NCBI RefSeq assembly: GCF_900103365.1
Contig: NZ_LT629703.1
Span: 7,178,501 to 7,242,500, forward strand
Source of the DNA: Afipia sp. GAS231
Lineage (GTDB): Bacteria > Pseudomonadota > Alphaproteobacteria > Rhizobiales > Xanthobacteraceae
Direction: 5' to 3'
DNA: 64,000 bases
Position 1 is the stretch's first letter, and every line of letters starts with the position of its first letter. Positions 59,881-64,000 of this stretch are shown here, one piece after another. Under the pieces are notes generated by a model. It worked only from the letters and a program-made list of their open reading frames with translations, was not told the origin of the DNA and searched no databases. The position numbers and the translations under genes are program-made.

Positions 59881-61200
59881 TTGGCCAACCGCGCAAATCA
59901 CCGTGTTTTGCTGGGATACGGCCTGTTGTGCGCCGCAGCATTTCTGTGCGCCGAAACGGCCGGCCCAAGCGCGGCTGAGGGGCCCGCCACGGGTTCCGCG
60001 ATGACTTTACCGGTTCCCGCCGCGGGCTTCCCGATTGCCTCGGACGCCCGCTTGGCCGGGGATGCCAAGCAGACCCGTTTCATCCTCGATCTCGACCGGA
60101 CCATCTCGTTTCGCGCCTTCGCGCTCGCCGACCCCTACCGGGTGATTCTCGATATTCCCCAGGTCAACTTCAAGCTTGCGGCCGGAACCGGGGCCGCGGG
60201 GCGGGGGCTGATCAAGGCGTTCCGCTACGGCCTCGTCATGCCCGGCGGTTCGCGAATCGTGTTCGATCTGACGGGACCGGCGAAAATCGCCAAATCCTAC
60301 GTGCTGGAAGCTGCCAACGAACAGCCGCCCCGGCTGGTCATCGAGTTCGAGGAGGTCGACCGCACCGCCTTCGTTCAGTTGCTGGCGCCGGAGAATCGCC
60401 CCGAACTGCGGCCGGCGATTGCGGATGCCAATGCCGCTGTGGCGCGGGCCGATGGGTCGGCTACGGCCAAGCCCGTTCAAGTGAACGACACCAGGCCACT
60501 GATCGTGATCGACCCCGGCCATGGCGGCATCGACAACGGCACCCAGGCCGGCGGCGGCGACGTCATGGAAAAGAACCTGGTGCTGGGATTTGGCCTGGCG
60601 CTGCGCGACAGAATAGAGAAATCAGGCAAGTACCGCGTGGTTATGACCCGAACCGACGACACGTTCATTCCGCTGAATGACCGGGTGAAGGTGGCGCGCT
60701 CCCAGTCGGCGGCGCTGTTCGTCTCGATCCATGCCGACGCCCTGCCGCGTCATGAGGGCGATGCCCAGGGCGCTACGATCTACACGCTGTCCGACAAGGC
60801 CTCCGACGCCGAGGCCGAGCGGCTGGCCGAGAACGAAAACAAGTCCGACGCGATCGGCGGGGTGAACCTCACCGACGAACCGACCGAAGTCGCCGACATC
60901 CTGATCGACCTGGCGCAGCGCGAGACGCGAACGTTTTCAAACCGGTTCGCTCGCCTGTTGATGGGCGAGATGAAGAACACGGCGCGGATGCACAAGCATC
61001 CTTTGAAATCGGCCGGCTTCCGGGTCCTGAAAGCCCCCGACGTGCCGTCGGTTCTGGTCGAACTCGGCTACGTCTCCAACAAGGGCGATCTCGAACATCT
61101 GGTGTCGGACAACTGGCGCACCAAGACCGTCGGATCGATGGCGCAGGCGATTGATGCATTTTTCGCCAAACGGCTGGCAACTGCCGGAGCCGCCAAATGA
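59881..61200 (+). CDS. amiC: N-acetylmuramoyl-L-alanine amidase with AMIN domain (AmiC-type)
   Basis: This 439-residue periplasmic protein cleaves the amide bond between N-acetylmuramic acid and L-alanine, separating daughter cells. It has a signal peptide (residues 1-32) and an AMIN domain (about 45-155: TRFILDLDRTISFRAFALAD and FRYGLVMPGGSRIVFDLTG). The amidase_3 domain (about 205-430) has zinc ligands in VIDPGHGGIDNG, Glu in VMEKNLVLGFGLALRD, and SIHADALP, with VLVELGYVSNKGD at the end. It starts at TTG 59881, with GGAGG ten bases upstream. It is likely controlled by CtrA through the box at 59817. PBP1A follows 236 bp downstream. Confidence 0.93.
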   Translation: MANRANHRVLLGYGLLCAAAFLCAETAGPSAAEGPATGSAMTLPVPAAGFPIASDARLAGDAKQTRFILDLDRTISFRAFALADPYRVILDIPQVNFKLAAGTGAAGRGLIKAFRYGLVMPGGSRIVFDLTGPAKIAKSYVLEAANEQPPRLVIEFEEVDRTAFVQLLAPENRPELRPAIADANAAVARADGSATAKPVQVNDTRPLIVIDPGHGGIDNGTQAGGGDVMEKNLVLGFGLALRDRIEKSGKYRVVMTRTDDTFIPLNDRVKVARSQSAALFVSIHADALPRHEGDAQGATIYTLSDKASDAEAERLAENENKSDAIGGVNLTDEPTEVADILIDLAQRETRTFSNRFARLLMGEMKNTARMHKHPLKSAGFRVLKAPDVPSVLVELGYVSNKGDLEHLVSDNWRTKTVGSMAQAIDAFFAKRLATAGAAK

Positions 61201-61436
61201 AAAGGCGAATTAAAAGTCGAATGAAAAGCGTGCCTTCGTTTGGTCCAAGCCCTAGTTTGGCCACAGCGGCAAAGGTATAAAAAACCACCGCAGGGTCTTC
61301 GGAATCGGCCAGTATTGTGCCGGAGTATTTGTATTGTGGGCCCGGTTGATTGATAGACCGCACAACGGCTGACCGTTGGTGTAGATTTTTAGCTGCTGGC
61401 CGCTGATCACGGCGCAAGGTTGGAACGGAACTTCGA

Positions 61437-63938
61437 ATGCGCTTGCTGGTGCGATTTCTGGGCTTCCTGTTCGCCGCCGGAACCGTCGTGTTCCTGGTGG
61501 GCGTCGCCGGCGTTGCAGGGGCGATCTGGCATTTCTCCAAGGACCTGCCGGATTATTCGCAGCTTCAGGATTACGAGCCGCCGGTCATGACGCGCGTGCA
61601 CGCCTCCGATGGCGCGCTGCTCGGCGAATACTCCAAGGAGCGCCGGCTCTATCTGCCGATCCAGGCGGTTCCAAAGCTCGTCATCAACGCCTTCCTCGCC
61701 GCCGAGGATAAGAACTTCTACGAGCACGGCGGCATCGACTTCTCCGGCATGGCCCGCGCCGCTGTGGTGTACGCCCAGAACTACGGCTCCAATCGCCGGC
61801 CGCAGGGCGCCTCGACCATCACCCAGCAGGTCGCCAAGAACTTCCTTTTGACCAACGAGGTTTCGTTCGCCCGCAAGATCAAGGAAGCCTTGCTGGCGAT
61901 GCGCATCGAGCGCGCCTATTCGAAGGACCGCATCCTCGAACTGTACCTCAACGAAATCTACCTCGGGCTTGGCGCCTACGGCATTGCCGCGGCCTCGCTG
62001 GTCTATTTCGACAAGTCGGTGAACGAACTCACGGTGGCTGAAGCGGCTTATCTCGCGGCGATGCCGAAGGCGCCGGGCGCGCTGCATCCCGTGCGCAACC
62101 GCGACCGCGCCGTCGAGCGCCGCAACTACGTGATCGATCGCCTGCTGGAAAACGGCTGGATCAAGCAGGCCGACGCCGACAAGGCCCGCAAGGATCCGCT
62201 GATCGTCACCAACCGCAGCAACGGCGCGCATATCTTCGCCGGCGAATATTTTGCCGAGGAAGTCCGTCGCGACATCTTCGAGCGTTACGGCGAAAAGAAA
62301 CTCTACGAAGGCGGACTGTCGGTCCGCGCCACGCTTGATCCGAAGATTCAGGTGATGGCGCGCAAGACCATGGTGGCCGGCCTCGTCAATTTCGACGAGG
62401 CGACCGGCTGGCGTGGTGCGCCTTCGAAGCTGGACATCTCCGGTGATTGGGGCGTGAAACTCGCCGACATCAAATCGCTGAGCGACATCTCGCCCTGGCG
62501 CATGGCCGTGGTGCTGGAGACGTCCGACCAGTCGGCACGGATCGGTTTTCAGCCGGCCCGCGAACTCGGTGGTGCGGTCAGTAAGCAGCGGCAGACCGGC
62601 ATCATTGCGATCGACGGCGTGAAATGGGCCAAGGCCGCGTCGGGACCCCAAAAGGGCAAGACGCCGACCTCGGTGGCGCAGGTGGTGGCGGCGGGCGACG
62701 TGATCTATGCCGATCCGCTGTTCGGCAAGGACGGCAACCCCGTCGAAGGTCAGTACCGGCTGCGTCAGTTGCCCGAAGTGTCCGGCGCGATGGTCGCGAT
62801 GGATCCCTGGACCGGCCGCGTGCTGGCGATGGTCGGCGGCTTCTCGTTCGACCAGAGCCAGTTCAACCGCGCGACGCAAGCCTATCGGCAGCCCGGCTCG
62901 TCGTTCAAGCCGCTGGTCTATTCGGCGGCGATGGACAACGGCTACACGCCATCAACCGTCGTGGTCGACGCCCCCATCGAAATCGACCAGGGGCAGGGCG
63001 CCGGCGTCTGGCGCCCGGAAAACTACTCGTCCGGCAAATACCAGGGGCCGGTGACGCTGCGTAACGCGCTGCGGCAGTCGCTGAACACGGTGACGGTGCG
63101 GCTGGCGCAGGACATCGGCATGCCCCTGATCGGCGAATATGCCCGGCGTTTCGGTGTCTACGACGAACTTCCGAATTTCCTGTCCTATGCGCTGGGCGCC
63201 GGCGAAACCACGGTCATGCGGATGGTCACGGCGTATTCGATGTTCGCCAATGGCGGCCGTCGCGTGAAGCCGACCTTGATCGATCGCATCCAGGACCGTT
63301 ACGGGCACACCATCTTCAAGCACGACGCCCGCGAATGCCGCGGCTGCGACGCGCCCGCCGGCTGGAAAAACCAGCCCGAGCCGCAACTGGTCGATCGCCG
63401 CGAGCAGGTGCTGGATCCGATGACGGCCTACCAGATCACGTCGATGATGGAAGGCGTGGTGCAGGCCGGTACGGCGATGGCCGTGAAGGAAGTCGGCAAG
63501 CCGATCGCCGGCAAGACCGGTACCACCAACGATGAAAAGGACGCCTGGTTCGTCGGCTTCTCGCCGGACCTCGTGGTCGGCATCTATGTCGGCTACGACA
63601 AGCCGCGCAACCTCGGCCGTGGCGCCACCGGCGGTCATCTGGCCGCGCCGATCGCCCGCGACTTCCTGAAACTCGCGCTGGCCGACAAGCCGCCGATTCC
63701 GTTCAAGGTGCCGGCCGGCATCAAGCTGGTTCGCGTCGATGCCAAGTCCGGCATGCGCGCCGGTCCCGGCGACGGCGGCCGCACTATCCTGGAAGCGTTC
63801 AAGCCGGGCACGGCGCCGCCGGATAACTACTCCGTCATCGGCGTGGCCGATGCCGACGGGCAGCGCACGATCATCCCGCAGGGCACCGCACCTGACGCCG
63901 GCAACATCATGCGGCCGGGAACCGGCGGGCTGTACTAG
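61437..63938 (+). CDS. mrcA: Penicillin-binding protein 1A (class A, glycosyltransferase-transpeptidase)
   Basis: This 833-residue bifunctional murein synthase has an N-terminal anchor (about residues 5-32). The glycosyltransferase family 51 domain has AAEDKNFYEHGGIDF and GASTITQQVAKNFLLTNEVS (about 85-145) and IYLGLGAYGIAAASL. The transpeptidase domain has SxxK in PGSSFKPLVY, SxN in RQSLNTVTVRL, and KTGTTND. An insert with FEIQPA-type OB fold elements lies between them (about residues 320-440). It polymerises and cross-links peptidoglycan in the periplasm and acts against the amidase encoded just upstream. The last 62 bp of the window contain no further gene start that I can support. Confidence 0.97.
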   Translation: MRLLVRFLGFLFAAGTVVFLVGVAGVAGAIWHFSKDLPDYSQLQDYEPPVMTRVHASDGALLGEYSKERRLYLPIQAVPKLVINAFLAAEDKNFYEHGGIDFSGMARAAVVYAQNYGSNRRPQGASTITQQVAKNFLLTNEVSFARKIKEALLAMRIERAYSKDRILELYLNEIYLGLGAYGIAAASLVYFDKSVNELTVAEAAYLAAMPKAPGALHPVRNRDRAVERRNYVIDRLLENGWIKQADADKARKDPLIVTNRSNGAHIFAGEYFAEEVRRDIFERYGEKKLYEGGLSVRATLDPKIQVMARKTMVAGLVNFDEATGWRGAPSKLDISGDWGVKLADIKSLSDISPWRMAVVLETSDQSARIGFQPARELGGAVSKQRQTGIIAIDGVKWAKAASGPQKGKTPTSVAQVVAAGDVIYADPLFGKDGNPVEGQYRLRQLPEVSGAMVAMDPWTGRVLAMVGGFSFDQSQFNRATQAYRQPGSSFKPLVYSAAMDNGYTPSTVVVDAPIEIDQGQGAGVWRPENYSSGKYQGPVTLRNALRQSLNTVTVRLAQDIGMPLIGEYARRFGVYDELPNFLSYALGAGETTVMRMVTAYSMFANGGRRVKPTLIDRIQDRYGHTIFKHDARECRGCDAPAGWKNQPEPQLVDRREQVLDPMTAYQITSMMEGVVQAGTAMAVKEVGKPIAGKTGTTNDEKDAWFVGFSPDLVVGIYVGYDKPRNLGRGATGGHLAAPIARDFLKLALADKPPIPFKVPAGIKLVRVDAKSGMRAGPGDGGRTILEAFKPGTAPPDNYSVIGVADADGQRTIIPQGTAPDAGNIMRPGTGGLY

Positions 63939-64000
63939 GCCCAATCGCCTGCTTGTCTGGAGCGTTCGCACCAGGACAGGCGCTGAAGGTTGCACTGCAA

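Noticed and set aside
1..64000. CRISPR array, rRNA or tRNA genes
   Set aside because: No regularly spaced short repeats and no tRNA T-loop/acceptor pattern or rRNA sequence were recognised by eye. A tRNAscan-SE/Infernal run would settle it.

Overview
The window looks like chromosomal DNA of a Bradyrhizobium-type alphaproteobacterium (Bradyrhizobium/Rhodopseudomonas group). The reasons are the high GC, the families present (GapR/DUF2312, BA14K, DUF1236, DUF2155, NDUFA12, RNase E with an interrupted S1 domain), GTG/TTG starts behind good Shine-Dalgarno sites, and the long palindromic repeats typical of these genomes. The genus is inferred from gene content, not from a marker gene.

Layout. 0-6.6 kb: 5' part of a pyridoxal kinase, GapR, a small secreted protein, an IS110-family element with a candidate bridge-RNA region, a cupin, a divergent SDR/ArsR pair around a perfect 12-bp-arm operator, a double-hotdog thioesterase, a mono-haem cytochrome-like protein and a truncated second copy of the ArsR gene. 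6.67-8.28 kb: a lower-GC gene fusing an ABC-type ATPase to a DUF4435/TOPRIM domain, the best candidate for an anti-phage system (PARIS-like). 8.4-12.2 kb: B12-dependent ribonucleotide reductase NrdJ. 12.9-17.6 kb: two paralogous DMT exporters flanking a response regulator/hybrid kinase pair. 17.6-20.3 kb: a DUF2089-membrane-SHOCT operon, a BA14K protein plus the remnant of a second one, and NDUFA12. 20.7-22.4 kb: a membrane adenylate cyclase. 22.4-27.7 kb: a patchy region of very short genes, frameshifts and remnants, bracketed by two about 210-bp near-identical elements. 27.8-32.6 kb: divergent isonitrile hydratase-like/GlxA pair, an antiporter, an esterase and an SDR. 32.9-36.3 kb: DUF2155 protein, Aat and a DASS transporter. 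36.5-44.2 kb: a 1530-residue autotransporter and a three-gene signalling operon with 4-bp overlaps. 44.3-50.3 kb: core genes accC-accB-aroQ, a DUF1236 protein, a DsbA-like oxidoreductase and a BepA-like protease. 50.5-55.9 kb: an aminotransferase, BioY, DctA, an RraA-like enzyme and LigJ. 56-63.9 kb: RNase E, the AmiC-type amidase (with a CtrA-like box) and PBP1A.

How they fit together. Core housekeeping functions (fatty-acid synthesis, shikimate pathway, N-end rule, complex I, RNA decay, peptidoglycan) are interleaved with accessory blocks. NDUFA12, DUF2155, aat, accC, accB and aroQ keep the relative orientation of a block that is compact in many alphaproteobacteria, but here it is split by about 12.5 kb and 9.5 kb of transport, regulation and surface genes. 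dctA, the RraA-like gene and ligJ probably form a catabolic unit at the lower end of protocatechuate/gallate 4,5-cleavage, joined to C4-dicarboxylate uptake. No tRNA, rRNA, CRISPR array or replication origin was recognised.
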